NCBI GenBank assembly: GCA_020630775.1
Contig: JAHDIN010000005.1
Coordinates: 1-64,000, forward strand
Source: Saprospiraceae bacterium
Lineage (GTDB): Bacteria; Bacteroidota; Bacteroidia; Chitinophagales; Saprospiraceae
Length of the DNA stretch: 64,000 nucleotides
Direction of reading: 5' to 3'
Part shown: positions 1 through 9,640 of the stretch, one piece after another
How positions within the stretch are numbered: the stretch's first letter is position 1
Layout: every line of letters starts with the position of its first letter
Position numbers and translations under genes: made by a program
Notes under the pieces: model-generated
What the model was told of the DNA's origin: nothing
The model's input: only the letters and a program-made list of their open reading frames with translations
Database searches by the model: none

Positions 1-9
1 GTCGAGTAT

Positions 10-54
10 GGGAGATTATTTATAAAGTGTTGACACACTTTTATAAATACTCCC
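10..54. other. imperfect inverted repeat (possible terminator)
   Basis: An imperfect hairpin of about 20 bp with a 4-nt loop (positions 31-34): the arms run from gggag at 10-14 to ctccc at 50-54. It lies before the first gene of the window, so it may terminate a gene that ends to the left. No clear T-run follows, so the terminator reading is weak. Confidence 0.35.
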
Positions 55-123
55 GAGATTATACAACATTACTTTCTTTATTGTAACTTCCACCAAACTA
101 TTAAATAAATACATCTTATACTT

Positions 124-1092
124 ATGAAAATCATTCAGTTAATCTTCCTTTTGTTTATTACTTCTATTGTTTTTTCACAATCATTTACTTCAAGTAATCC
201 AGATTACATCAAATTTGTAAAATTGGGCGAAGAGGCTTTGAAGTCTGAGAAGTACGACTCTTGTATTGGCTACTACAAAGATGCATTCCAAATTAAACAA
301 ACAAGTTATTTGAGTACGATGCGTGCTGCAGCTTGTGGATTTAGTAAAGGTGATCAAGCCTATTATGATATGCAGATGAATAAGGCCTTTGAATTAAATT
401 GGGCAGGAGCTAAACAAGTATTTGATAATTATGAAGAATTCGATTATTTAAGATCTACACCATTCGAAGAAAAAGTAGTGGCTATGTTTGAAGGTGCTGC
501 AGAAGCTGAAGGTATAGATATTCAGTTAATGGAAGAATTTGCTGAAATTAATCGAACAGACCAACTGTATAGAAGAGAAATGCGTTCGGTCTCAGAAGAA
601 TTTGGATGGGATTCTCCACAAATGGATTCATTATGGGCACTTCAAAATCCCATAGATTCTGCAAACTTGTCTAGAATTTGTGAGATAATGGATGAGCACG
701 GTTATCCAGGTAAATCCTTAGTAGGCCCTTCTTATCAAGGTACCGCTTTTTTAGTCATCCAACATTCAGATATTGACCATCAACAAAAGTATTTACCACT
801 CATTAAAGAGGCTGCTGATAAAGGAGAAGTGCGCTGGTCCTCAGTCGCATTATTGATAGACAGAGTAAATTTGGGTATTGGTAAGCCACAGATATATGGC
901 AGCCAAATAGGAACCGATAAAGAAACCAATACTTATTATGTCTTGGAATTAGAGAATCCACACAAAGTGGATAGCCTACGTACTACCGTTGGATTAGGTC
1001 CGCTTCAAGAGTATACAAGCAGATGGAATTTTGATTGGAATCCCGAGACGCATGTGGAGAAGATTGCGGCTATGAAAACGAAGGAAGATTAA
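124..1092 (+). CDS. secreted DUF6624-family protein
   Basis: A 322-residue protein with a Sec signal peptide (residues 1-19, hydrophobic core IIQLIFLLFITSIVF). Residues about 28-110 are helical and tetratricopeptide-like: a 'YDSCIGYYKDAF' element is followed by conserved alanines and aromatics. Residues about 140-305 match the DUF6624 pattern as I know it (RTDQLYRREM, the EHGYPGKSLVG turn, VIQHSD, and PQIYGSQIG near the end). No enzymatic role is known for DUF6624. The protein probably acts in the periplasm. It stands alone ahead of the M16 peptidase gene, and an inverted repeat starts at its stop codon. Confidence 0.75.
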   Translation: MKIIQLIFLLFITSIVFSQSFTSSNPDYIKFVKLGEEALKSEKYDSCIGYYKDAFQIKQTSYLSTMRAAACGFSKGDQAYYDMQMNKAFELNWAGAKQVFDNYEEFDYLRSTPFEEKVVAMFEGAAEAEGIDIQLMEEFAEINRTDQLYRREMRSVSEEFGWDSPQMDSLWALQNPIDSANLSRICEIMDEHGYPGKSLVGPSYQGTAFLVIQHSDIDHQQKYLPLIKEAADKGEVRWSSVALLIDRVNLGIGKPQIYGSQIGTDKETNTYYVLELENPHKVDSLRTTVGLGPLQEYTSRWNFDWNPETHVEKIAAMKTKED

Positions 1093-1158
1093 GTATAAGC
1101 TTAAGTATAAGTCTAGGCTTAAGTCTAATATTTTAAACTTATACTTAAGCTTAAACTT
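1091..1158 (+). terminator. long inverted repeat overlapping the stop codon
   Basis: A perfect 17-bp inverted repeat (1096-1112 pairs with 1137-1153) extends to 22 paired positions with one mismatch (1091-1112 with 1137-1158) around a 24-nt loop. It starts inside the stop codon of the DUF6624 gene. It is AT-rich and has no terminal T-run, so it may be an RNA-stabilising or rho-type end rather than an intrinsic terminator. The loop repeats the same taagtcta-like words, which suggests local slippage or duplication. Confidence 0.5.
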
Positions 1159-1221
1159 GTAAAACACAATATATAACGGAAACATACGTTACCCTAGTAT
1201 TCTTAACAAACAACAACTAAC

Positions 1222-4113
1222 ATGAGAGTACTTAACATCCTTGTGGCGCTCGCCATTTTACTTATTTACGCCTGCTCTCCAAAATCCACAACTAAAATTC
1301 AAGAATCTCCTACTAAAGTTATTGACACGGTAGAAGATGATATGAAGCCAATGACTTCTAGTAATGAGTCAGACATACCTATTGACGATAGGTTGGTTAT
1401 GGGTGAATTGAGCAATGGCATGAAATACTACATTCAAAAAAATGCGAAGCCTGAAAACAGAGCTGAGCTTAGATTAGCTGTAAATGCTGGTTCTATTTTA
1501 GAAGATGAAGATCAAAGAGGACTGGCCCACTTTGTTGAACATATGGCTTTTAATGGTACAGAGAATTTTGAAAAAAGTGAGTTAGTGGATTACCTTGAAG
1601 GAGTCGGTACGCGATTTGGTCCAGATTTGAATGCATATACATCTTTTGATGAGACGGTATACATGCTTCAAGTGAGGACGGATAGTACAGAATTATTTGA
1701 CAAAGGGATGTTGATTATAAAAGATTGGGCGAGTGGTGTAACCTTCGATCATGAAGAAATTGATAAAGAAAGGGGCGTAGTTGAGTCAGAATGGCGTTCT
1801 CGATTAAGTCCTGACCAAAGAATGCAACAGAAAACTTTTCCTGTTTTATATCAAGGGTCTCAATACGCAAAGCGATTGCCCATAGGAGATCCTGAGATTA
1901 TCAGAAATGCGGATTATGCTACATTCAAAAGATTTTATAGAGATTGGTATAGGCCAGACTTGCAAGCGGTTGTGGTTGTCGGGGATGTTGATGTTGCAAA
2001 AGTCGAAGCTCAGATTCAAGAGATGTTTGGTGGTATCCCTTCTAGATTAACGCCAAGGCCAAGAACAAAATTTAATGTGCCAAGGCATGAAGAAACTTTG
2101 GTAAGTGTAGCATCAGATAAGGAAGCTTCTTTTACGAATGTGAGATTGGTTTATAAGCATGATAAGAAGCATACTGAGTCATTAGATGATTATAGATTTT
2201 CTCTAGTAAGAAGTTTGTATAATAACATGATGGGTCAGCGATTGGATGAACTCAGTAAGGTGGCTGATCCACCGTTTATGTTTGCAAATACAAGTTATGG
2301 TGGTGATGTAGGAGATATGGATGCTTATCGGTCTTTTGCATTTGTTCCTGAAGGTAAAGCCCCAGCGGCATTGGAAGCTTTATTGACTGAAAACAGAAGA
2401 GTGCTTTTACATGGTTTTACACAAGGAGAATTAGAAAGGGCTAAAAGTCGTTTGATGGAGCGTGCAGAAAAAGGCTATAAGGAAATGGATAAGACAGAGT
2501 CAGGAAGAATTGTAATGCGCTATGTGTATAGGTATTTAGATAATATTCCAATTCCAGGTCCAAAGCAAACATTGGATTTGTATGAAAAATATTTGCCATC
2601 TATTACATTGGATGAAATTAATGTTTTGCCATCTCAATGGATTAAAGATGATTCCAGAGTAGTAGTAGTCACGGGGCCTTTGAAACCAGATGCACCATTA
2701 CCGACTGAATCTGAAATTAAGAAAATGCTTGTTGCTGTAGATGCAACCAATCCCGAGCCTTATGAAGATGAGGTTATTGATGAACCATTTTTTGATAAAG
2801 AATTATCAAGTGTAGCTGTTGCTGAAACTAAAAACTTCGATGATGTAGATGTTGAATATTTGAAATTAGATAATGGTGTGCAGGTGTATTTGAAAAAGAC
2901 CACTTTCAAAAATGACGAGATATTGATGAATGCTAGTTCGCCGGGTGGTACTTCTTTGTACAATGATGAGGAGTATTTTACAGCTTCTAACTCTACAAGC
3001 ATAGTACAAGAGGCAGGACTTGGTGCCTTTAGTTCTACTCAGATGGATAAGATGATGGCAGGAAAGACGGTCTCTGTGTCTCCATTTATTGGTTCGTTAT
3101 CTGAAGGATTTAGTGGTTCAGCTTCTCCAGATGATTTGGAAATAATGTTCCAAATGATTTACCAGTATTTTAATGATCCAAGAATAGATGAGGAGTCTTT
3201 TATTTCTTTGATGACAAAGCAAAAAGGATTGTATAAGAATTTGATGTCTAATCCAAATTTCTATTTTTCGGATCATGTTTCCAGATTGAAATACAATAAT
3301 CACCCTAGGATGGGCTTCCCTTCTTCAGAAGATTGGGAAAAAATAGAATATGATAAGGCGATGCAGTTTTATAAGGAACGATTTGCAGATGCTTCAGATT
3401 TTACTTTTTTCTTCGTTGGGAATTACGATGATGCAACAATCAAATCTCATATACAAAAGTACCTTGGTAATTTGCCATCAATCAATAGGGAAGAAACCTG
3501 GAAGGATCTAGATATCGTTCCTGTTAAAGGTGGATTAAAAGATCGAATTGCAAAGGGTGTAGCGCCTAAAACAAATGTGCATATGTATTGGCATGGCGAT
3601 TTTGAGTATAATGAAGCAAATAGATATTTGATATCGTCTATGCAGGCCTATTTAAGAATCAAGTTGAGAGAGTCACTAAGAGAAGACTTAGGTGGTGTGT
3701 ATGGTGTTAGAGTCAGCGGAGGTGGTACGAAAAAACCGAAAGAAAGATATGGCATTACCATTTCCTTCAATGCTGATCCTCCTAAAACTGATACTTTAGT
3801 GATGGCTGCCAAAGTGGTTATCGAAAAAGCCATTAAAGAAGGTCCAAGCCCCGAGGATATGCAAAAGGTTGTAGAAACCCAACGACAAAACAGAATCAAG
3901 GATCTAGAGCAAAATAGATTTTGGAGCCGCCAAATCCAATCGGCAAGTGATAATGATGATGATTTTAGCAATATCTCTTTAGAGGCCCTTGAAGGAAAAA
4001 TTGATAACCTCACAGCCGAACAAATTCAATCAGCTATAAAGCGATATTTTAATTATAACAATTACATCGAAATAATTATGGAACCCGAACCCAAGGAAGA
4101 GGGTAGACCATAA
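1222..4113 (+). CDS. M16 (pitrilysin/insulinase) family zinc metalloprotease, lipoprotein
   Basis: A 963-residue protein with a lipobox-type signal (LLIYAC, Cys18), so probably an envelope lipoprotein. The N-terminal M16 domain carries the inverted zinc motif HxxEH (H103-E106-H107 in AHFVEHMAF), with the downstream glutamates of the third-ligand region in ERGVVESE (183-190). A second M16-like domain starts near residue 540 and lacks HxxEH, as is usual for the structural half of two-domain M16 proteins. The length fits the family. Expected role: hydrolysis of peptides in the periplasm; the substrate is unknown. A rho-independent terminator follows 11 bp after the stop. Confidence 0.93.
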   Translation: MRVLNILVALAILLIYACSPKSTTKIQESPTKVIDTVEDDMKPMTSSNESDIPIDDRLVMGELSNGMKYYIQKNAKPENRAELRLAVNAGSILEDEDQRGLAHFVEHMAFNGTENFEKSELVDYLEGVGTRFGPDLNAYTSFDETVYMLQVRTDSTELFDKGMLIIKDWASGVTFDHEEIDKERGVVESEWRSRLSPDQRMQQKTFPVLYQGSQYAKRLPIGDPEIIRNADYATFKRFYRDWYRPDLQAVVVVGDVDVAKVEAQIQEMFGGIPSRLTPRPRTKFNVPRHEETLVSVASDKEASFTNVRLVYKHDKKHTESLDDYRFSLVRSLYNNMMGQRLDELSKVADPPFMFANTSYGGDVGDMDAYRSFAFVPEGKAPAALEALLTENRRVLLHGFTQGELERAKSRLMERAEKGYKEMDKTESGRIVMRYVYRYLDNIPIPGPKQTLDLYEKYLPSITLDEINVLPSQWIKDDSRVVVVTGPLKPDAPLPTESEIKKMLVAVDATNPEPYEDEVIDEPFFDKELSSVAVAETKNFDDVDVEYLKLDNGVQVYLKKTTFKNDEILMNASSPGGTSLYNDEEYFTASNSTSIVQEAGLGAFSSTQMDKMMAGKTVSVSPFIGSLSEGFSGSASPDDLEIMFQMIYQYFNDPRIDEESFISLMTKQKGLYKNLMSNPNFYFSDHVSRLKYNNHPRMGFPSSEDWEKIEYDKAMQFYKERFADASDFTFFFVGNYDDATIKSHIQKYLGNLPSINREETWKDLDIVPVKGGLKDRIAKGVAPKTNVHMYWHGDFEYNEANRYLISSMQAYLRIKLRESLREDLGGVYGVRVSGGGTKKPKERYGITISFNADPPKTDTLVMAAKVVIEKAIKEGPSPEDMQKVVETQRQNRIKDLEQNRFWSRQIQSASDNDDDFSNISLEALEGKIDNLTAEQIQSAIKRYFNYNNYIEIIMEPEPKEEGRP

Positions 4114-4123
4114 GATTAAGTTT

Positions 4124-4161
4124 AAAGAGGCTGTCTGGTAAATTAGAAGCCTCTTTTTTTT
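4124..4161 (+). terminator. rho-independent terminator after the M16 protease
   Basis: A 9-bp stem (aaagaggct at 4124-4132 with agcctcttt at 4148-4156) is followed by a T-run to about 4161. It lies directly downstream of the M16 gene on the same strand. Confidence 0.85.
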
Positions 4162-4280
4162 GTGGCTACTATGATCAAAGCCATGATGCTATTCGTTATA
4201 CGGCAATAATCTTTTAATACAAATTTGATACTTCGACCTTGCTGAGAAGTCTTTTACTATGCAATTACCAGTTTTAATTC

Positions 4281-4520
4281 TGAACCTAAAAGTCATCTCC
4301 TTGCACTGCGTTTTATCTTGATAGAGGAGCTATTCCTTCTGCTTTTAGATATGCTGTTTATAGGAACTAGATTTAGTTGTTGAGCCTAAAAGTCATCTCC
4401 ATGTACTGCGTTTTATTTTGATAGAGGAGCTATTTCTTCTGTTTTTAAATATATTGTTTATAAGAGCTAAATGTAGTTATTGAAACTAAAAGTCATCTCC
4501 GTGCACTGCGTTTAGTCGAT
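4281..4520. repeat. 100-bp tandem repeat, about 2.4 copies
   Basis: The word agtcatctcc occurs at 4291, 4391 and 4491, giving a period of exactly 100 bp. Units 4281-4380 and 4381-4480 align along their whole length with scattered substitutions (for example gatagaggagctatt in both). The third unit breaks off after about 40 bp. The period is not a multiple of three and no reading frame covers it, so it is non-coding. It fills most of the 479-bp gap between the convergent M16 and arylsulfotransferase genes. Positions 4162-4280 of that gap hold nothing I can name. Confidence 0.85.
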
Positions 4521-4549
4521 GAGTAAAAGATTGTCATTTAGTAGCTTCT

Positions 4550-4589
4550 GTTAACATCGGACCCCAGTTCCGATTGTTAACATTGGACC
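4550..4589. repeat. 14-bp direct repeat with internal dyad
   Basis: gttaacatcggacc (4550-4563) recurs with one change at 4576-4589. The segment between them allows a short imperfect hairpin (aacatcgga with tccgattgtt). It lies just 3' of the arylsulfotransferase-like gene and might serve as part of its transcript end. Confidence 0.45.
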
Positions 4590-4592
4590 TAT

Positions 4593-6356
4593 TCAAGGAT
4601 ACAACGACATCCTCTCCACCCGATGCCAAACAATCCCCGATACATTCATACGCATTTCATAAACGACCTCTTGAGATTGAAAATCTAGCTCAATTAATTT
4701 AGCACCGAAGATGCCTGGTCCATTTAGGACACCTGCACCAGGAGCAAAGAGTATGTTGTCTTTTTCGGGAAGATAATCTACATCAGATACAATTCTTGAG
4801 TAGGTGTCGATGCCTCTTTCTTTGCCGTAGCTAAATACTTGTTCGACAGTGAGGTCGTCTTTATTAATTTTGTAGCCGACAGCACGACTGTATTTTTCTA
4901 TTGATGAATAATTTCTGAAGTCGCCATTGTCAAAACAAAATAGGGTGCCATCTGGATGTATAAAGGGTGCATGCTGATACCAAGGCCATTCAAAATCAGG
5001 ATGATTGTCGAGACCATCTAAAATTCTTTGATCTTCTATAAGAACGCCATTAGCATCTCTGGGCTTGAGTAAGACATCTTCAAAAAATTGGCCTTGTTTA
5101 TTGCGATCCCATCCTAAGTGATTATTTAAAACCCAAACAACTCTGTTGTTGTAGTCTAGTTTGGCGATGCCTTGTCTTCGAGTAGAAACAATGATGGTGT
5201 TGTCTGAAGGATCATGTATGACCGCATTCGTATGAACCCAATCAATCACACCACCCCAATTATCAAATCCTTGGACGACACGCATTTCATCTAGAGATAC
5301 TCTTAGGTCCCACTCTTGAATAATAAAGCCAGAATTACGATCTATTTCGACAACAAAGTCTTCAGTGGACAAATTACCGTCATGATAGAAGCTGCCATTT
5401 TTAGAAGCGGTTACCAGTAAATTGCCGTCCTCTTTCTCCTGTACATTATGATGAAAAGTGTATCCAGATAAAAACCATGTATTAATTGTATTGCCAAAAA
5501 TATCAACTTCAAATATATTAGGAGAAGGCCAAGCTCCGAAGTAAAAATTACCATTTTGTAGTCTTTCTATCCCAACATCATAATTTAGAAATTGCAATCT
5601 GTTCGAACTTGAAAAGTCCAATAAGTATCTTACTTCACCTTGTGGGTCAAGCATGAAAGGTACTGCAGGGCTTTCTTTGGCTCTATAAGAAATGAAGTTG
5701 AGCCCTGGCTCCATTTGGTCAGGTTTGTATACGTCAACAATGACTTCAGGAAGATAATCGGGCGTTTTAGGTGTTGCTTGTTCAAATCGATGTTGCCACA
5801 CTATATTATCATTGACTAAAAAGTCTACTTCAATTTCATTTATGTGATCGAAATACATCCCAAGTATGGGCACGTCGAAAGTACTTGATGTTTGATCGAA
5901 ATGCTTTTCAATAGTACCGGCATCATTATCTTTCCCTGTTACTCGAACTTTTAAAGTACCGTTTTGTTCTGGAAAACTAAATCGTAATCGACTGGACAAA
6001 GGCGTGAAGCCTTCAGGATTATAGTCATAGTCGAAAATAATAGGTTTGCCCAATCCGATAAATTTGACATCATCAGATTGTAGTTGTAACCTCAATAAAT
6101 TATTATCGAGAGCTTCGACATCTCTAATGCAAAGTAAACTGATGGCTATTGATGGAGTATCATTGAATTCTAAAATGAGGAAGTCACTCGTCTTTTCAAA
6201 TTTTGAAAGAAAATCATTTTTATCAAGCGCATCATCTATAATTTGGATAATGTCTTCTACATCTTCACAATTCTCAAATGTCTCATCCGCTTCATGACCA
6301 CAAGATACAATGGCAGAGATAACGAACACGCATAGTAAAAACCAATAGGCCCTCAT
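4593..6356 (-). CDS. arylsulfotransferase (ASST)-like lipoprotein
   Basis: A 587-residue protein with a lipoprotein signal (FVISAIVSCGHE, Cys19). Residues about 190-587 show the AssT/arylsulfotransferase beta-propeller pattern: FHHNVQEKEDGNLLVTAS, VVEIDRNSGFIIQEWDL, a DWVHTNAV segment, and KLDYNNRVVWVLNNHLGW, with later histidines in YQHAPFIHPDGTLFCFDNG. Family members move sulfate between phenolic compounds or act as propeller scaffolds; the true substrate cannot be read here. The N-terminal 190 residues look like a separate beta domain. The gene starts 5 bp after the BNR-repeat gene and is probably co-transcribed with it. Confidence 0.82.
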   Translation of the reverse strand: MRAYWFLLCVFVISAIVSCGHEADETFENCEDVEDIIQIIDDALDKNDFLSKFEKTSDFLILEFNDTPSIAISLLCIRDVEALDNNLLRLQLQSDDVKFIGLGKPIIFDYDYNPEGFTPLSSRLRFSFPEQNGTLKVRVTGKDNDAGTIEKHFDQTSSTFDVPILGMYFDHINEIEVDFLVNDNIVWQHRFEQATPKTPDYLPEVIVDVYKPDQMEPGLNFISYRAKESPAVPFMLDPQGEVRYLLDFSSSNRLQFLNYDVGIERLQNGNFYFGAWPSPNIFEVDIFGNTINTWFLSGYTFHHNVQEKEDGNLLVTASKNGSFYHDGNLSTEDFVVEIDRNSGFIIQEWDLRVSLDEMRVVQGFDNWGGVIDWVHTNAVIHDPSDNTIIVSTRRQGIAKLDYNNRVVWVLNNHLGWDRNKQGQFFEDVLLKPRDANGVLIEDQRILDGLDNHPDFEWPWYQHAPFIHPDGTLFCFDNGDFRNYSSIEKYSRAVGYKINKDDLTVEQVFSYGKERGIDTYSRIVSDVDYLPEKDNILFAPGAGVLNGPGIFGAKLIELDFQSQEVVYEMRMNVSGIVWHRVERMSLYP

Positions 6357-6361
6357 TTATA

Positions 6362-9300
6362 TTATTTCACCTTTATAAAGTCTTCTAGATTCTGTTTGAT
6401 TAATTGATTTAGAATAGGAATCTCTTTCAACTTGATGTCCTCAAACTTATTCAGCTCAACGTCAATTAAAGCACTTAATTCATCTCTTACTTCATACATC
6501 TGGCTACTTGGAGCGCCATCTCCAATTTGAGCTAGTGAATTAAGATGAGCTAGTTTGTTAGTGAGTCGAATAGGGTAGTTGAGGGGGTCTTGTCTGCTTT
6601 TGTTTTTAGTTTGGTACAAAGTCTTTTCTACTTCTCCAAGTGCCTCGTGGATAGTTTTAATTTTTGAGTTAACCGTGTCAATGTCGTGATGCTCTTGGAA
6701 AGTCTTCATTTGTTTTTTTAAAGCTCTGATGTCTTTGATGCAGTTGTGAGCTTCTGATACTTTTTTATTTACACTTTCGACAAAATCAAATTGTGATTTA
6801 TAATCGTCTTTGCTAATCATGAGTCTAGGGTCACCTTTGATTGTAAAGTTTTGTGTTTGCGTCTTTCCGTTAATATTTAGCGAAACAGCATAATTGCCAG
6901 GCACTATAGAAGCGCCACTTAATGAACCCCACCATAGGACCATGCCTTCGAAGTCGTCGGCACCTTTAGCTTTCATATTCCATCTATGCTTATTAGATCC
7001 TGCTTTTAGATCTTTAAGCTTAAGACCTTTTTCTTTAGAGTATGTACTAAAAGATCTTAAGGTATCTCCATTTGCATTTAAATAAGTAATTGAAATAGAG
7101 TCTTCTTTTTCATCGTATTCATTCAGATAAAAATAGCTGGTTACACCACCAGGATGATTTGTGCCAGCACCTTTAGTGTTTGTTCTTTGTCCACCAGGGA
7201 TGCGATAACTATCGACGGGTTTAAATAGGAAGTCTTGTCGCCCTTTAAATTCTAAAGATTGTTTGAGAATATTTAAGTCGTCAATCATCCAGATGCCTCT
7301 TCCTTGCGTGGCAGCAATTAAATTATCATTTTTAATAACGAGGTCTGTGATTGGAACTATAGGCAGATTAAGTTGAAGACTACTCCAGCTTTGTCCACCG
7401 TTATTTGAAATGTACATGCCCGATTCTGTACCCGCGTATAAGACGCCTTCTTTTTTATGGTCTACTCTTATGGCTCTTGTGAAATGTTCAGCACCAATCC
7501 CAGATACTATTTTGGTCCAACTAGCGCCATAATTTTCTGTTTTGTAGATATAGGGTTTAAAGTCGCCTTCCTTGTATAATGTTCCTGCGATGTAACAAGT
7601 ACCTTCATTGTGATAATCTGGTTCAATACAATTAATCATCAACCATTTAGGCATGTTCGTTGGGGTGACATTTGTCCAGCTTTGACCACCATCTTTAGTG
7701 ACATGAATCAATCCATCATCGGACCCCACCCAAATTAAACCTTCTTTTAATGGTGATTCTGCTGCCGCGAATATAGTGCAGTAGTATTCTACACTTGTAT
7801 TGTCTTTGGTGATAGGGCCTCCTGACGATTTGAGTTTAGTCGTGTCATTACGCGTGAGATCCTCACTAATTGTTTCCCAACTTTGACCACCATTAGTAGA
7901 AACATGGAGGTGGTTTGAAGCTGCGTATAATCGCTTGGGGTTATGTCTTGAAAAGAAAATTGGAAAGTTCCATTGAAACCTATAGCGCATGCCTTCAGCG
8001 CCGTGCCCCATAGGATTGTCTGGCCAAACATTTATGGCTTTTCGGCTGCCTGTCTTATGATTGATTCTAGTTAGGTAGCCGCCATAGCTTCCGCCATATA
8101 CAACATCATTGTCTAAAGGATCAATAGCTATATGTGCAGATTCTCCACCAGCAGTAGGTTCCCAATGACTATCATTAATTTCCGAACTGGAAGTTCTGTG
8201 ATCAATTCTTATGGTACTATTATCTTGCTGAGCGGCATATATTCTATATGGAAAATGGTTGTCCGTAGTCACGCGATAAAACTGCGCTGTAGGCTGGTTG
8301 TAATATGTTGACCAAGTTTCTCCACCATCATAAGTGACTTGTGCGCCACCATCATCACCTATTATCATCCTGTTAGGATTCTCTGGGGCAATCCATAAAT
8401 CATGATGGTCTCCATGAGGCGCTCTGAAAGATTTGAATGTTTTGCCACCATCCGTTGATTTATGATAGGCGACATTCATTACATAAACGAGGTCTTCATC
8501 TTTTGGGTCAGCGTATATTCTTGTATAGTACCAAGCTCGTTGTCTTAGAGATCGACTTTCATTTAACTTGCGCCATGTTTTACCTGCATCATCTGATCTA
8601 TACACACCACCTTTCTCGTTTTCTATAATGGCCCAGACTCTATCAGAGTTGGCCGGAGAAACAGTAACTCCTGAAATACCCCATATGCCTTCTGGTAATC
8701 CTTTGTTGCTGGAGATGTTTTCCCAAGTTTCTCCACTATCGGTACTTTTCCAAAGCGCAGAGCCTTCTCCTCCACTTAATAGACTATAAGGTGTCCTTCT
8801 AATATTCCAAGTGGAAGCATATAAAATTCTTGGATTATTGGGGTCAATAATTAAATCAACTGCGCCTGATCTTTCGTTGGCAAATAAAACACGTTTCCAG
8901 TTTTTGCCTCCATCAATACTTTTATAAATCCCTCTTTCTTGGGAATCTGCGAATAAATTCCCCATAACCGCAGCATAGACAATATTATGGTCTTTTGGAT
9001 GAATTCTAATTCTTGATACATGTCGAGATTTTTCTAGACCGACTTGCTGCCAATTCTTTCCACCATCTTCAGTTTTCCAAATGCCATATCCAAATGATAC
9101 ATTTCCTCTGACCGTTTTTTCTCCTCCGCCAACATAGATCACATTATTGTCGGATTCTGAGATGGCAATCGATCCAATCGATCCTCCAAAATGACCATCC
9201 GATATATTTTCCCAAGATCGACCTCCATCTATTGTTTTCCAAACACCACCGCCGGTTGCACCAAAGTAAAATAGGTTGGGTTGACCAGGTACTCCCGTTA

Positions 9301-9436
9301 CCGCACAAGATCGACCTCCTCTATAAGGGCCAATTTCTCGCCATTCAATAGCATCGACGTATTCTGGATTAAATTGAGCAGTTAATTCTACTGATAAAGT
9401 AAGGGCAATTAATAAGATGAGCCAAAGTCTTTTCAT
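6362..9436 (-). CDS. sortilin/VPS10-like BNR (Asp-box) repeat exported protein
   Basis: A 1024-residue protein with a Sec signal peptide (MKRLWLILLIALTLSVELTAQ). The first 740 residues carry many Asp-box repeats of the form S.DGG.(S/T)W (TIDGGRSW, TEDGGKNW, SIDGGKNW, STDSGETW, SDDAGKTW, STNGGQSW and others), which build one or two large beta-propellers. Proteins of this layout are usually labelled 'glycosyl hydrolase' or sortilin-like in Bacteroidota, but no catalytic site can be named. Residues about 790-870 resemble a FlgD-like/Ig beta-sandwich, followed by a helical C-terminus. First gene of a two-gene unit with the arylsulfotransferase-like gene. Confidence 0.85.
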   Translation of the reverse strand: MKRLWLILLIALTLSVELTAQFNPEYVDAIEWREIGPYRGGRSCAVTGVPGQPNLFYFGATGGGVWKTIDGGRSWENISDGHFGGSIGSIAISESDNNVIYVGGGEKTVRGNVSFGYGIWKTEDGGKNWQQVGLEKSRHVSRIRIHPKDHNIVYAAVMGNLFADSQERGIYKSIDGGKNWKRVLFANERSGAVDLIIDPNNPRILYASTWNIRRTPYSLLSGGEGSALWKSTDSGETWENISSNKGLPEGIWGISGVTVSPANSDRVWAIIENEKGGVYRSDDAGKTWRKLNESRSLRQRAWYYTRIYADPKDEDLVYVMNVAYHKSTDGGKTFKSFRAPHGDHHDLWIAPENPNRMIIGDDGGAQVTYDGGETWSTYYNQPTAQFYRVTTDNHFPYRIYAAQQDNSTIRIDHRTSSSEINDSHWEPTAGGESAHIAIDPLDNDVVYGGSYGGYLTRINHKTGSRKAINVWPDNPMGHGAEGMRYRFQWNFPIFFSRHNPKRLYAASNHLHVSTNGGQSWETISEDLTRNDTTKLKSSGGPITKDNTSVEYYCTIFAAAESPLKEGLIWVGSDDGLIHVTKDGGQSWTNVTPTNMPKWLMINCIEPDYHNEGTCYIAGTLYKEGDFKPYIYKTENYGASWTKIVSGIGAEHFTRAIRVDHKKEGVLYAGTESGMYISNNGGQSWSSLQLNLPIVPITDLVIKNDNLIAATQGRGIWMIDDLNILKQSLEFKGRQDFLFKPVDSYRIPGGQRTNTKGAGTNHPGGVTSYFYLNEYDEKEDSISITYLNANGDTLRSFSTYSKEKGLKLKDLKAGSNKHRWNMKAKGADDFEGMVLWWGSLSGASIVPGNYAVSLNINGKTQTQNFTIKGDPRLMISKDDYKSQFDFVESVNKKVSEAHNCIKDIRALKKQMKTFQEHHDIDTVNSKIKTIHEALGEVEKTLYQTKNKSRQDPLNYPIRLTNKLAHLNSLAQIGDGAPSSQMYEVRDELSALIDVELNKFEDIKLKEIPILNQLIKQNLEDFIKVK

Positions 9437-9609
9437 ATCATTCTAATTTATATTGGTTAGCCACTTTTCATGGCATTTAAAAATAATCAAAATGTGATGA
9501 TCAGTACACCAAATATTGAATAGTATATAAACTAATGACCGATTATCAGTGAATTCAACCTTTAGTTTGATATCAATTTAAGGTTAAGGCCAGGCAACTT
9601 ATTTTTAGA

Positions 9610-9640
9610 GCATATTAGGTTTGTTAATGTCCTAATATGC
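9610..9640 (+). promoter_or_regulatory. -7 box TAGGTTTG inside a perfect 10-bp dyad
   Basis: A perfect inverted repeat (gcatattagg at 9610-9619, cctaatatgc at 9631-9640, 11-nt spacer) overlaps TAGGTTTG (9616-9623), an exact match to the Bacteroidota -7 consensus TAnnTTTG. No -33 TTTG stands at the usual distance. The dyad is placed like an operator; alternatively it forms a hairpin at the RNA 5' end. It would start transcripts near 9629, ahead of the kinase gene. Confidence 0.5.

Noticed and set aside
4281-4520. CRISPR array
   Set aside because: The 100-bp period is a full-length tandem repeat without short conserved repeats and variable spacers, and no cas genes are present.
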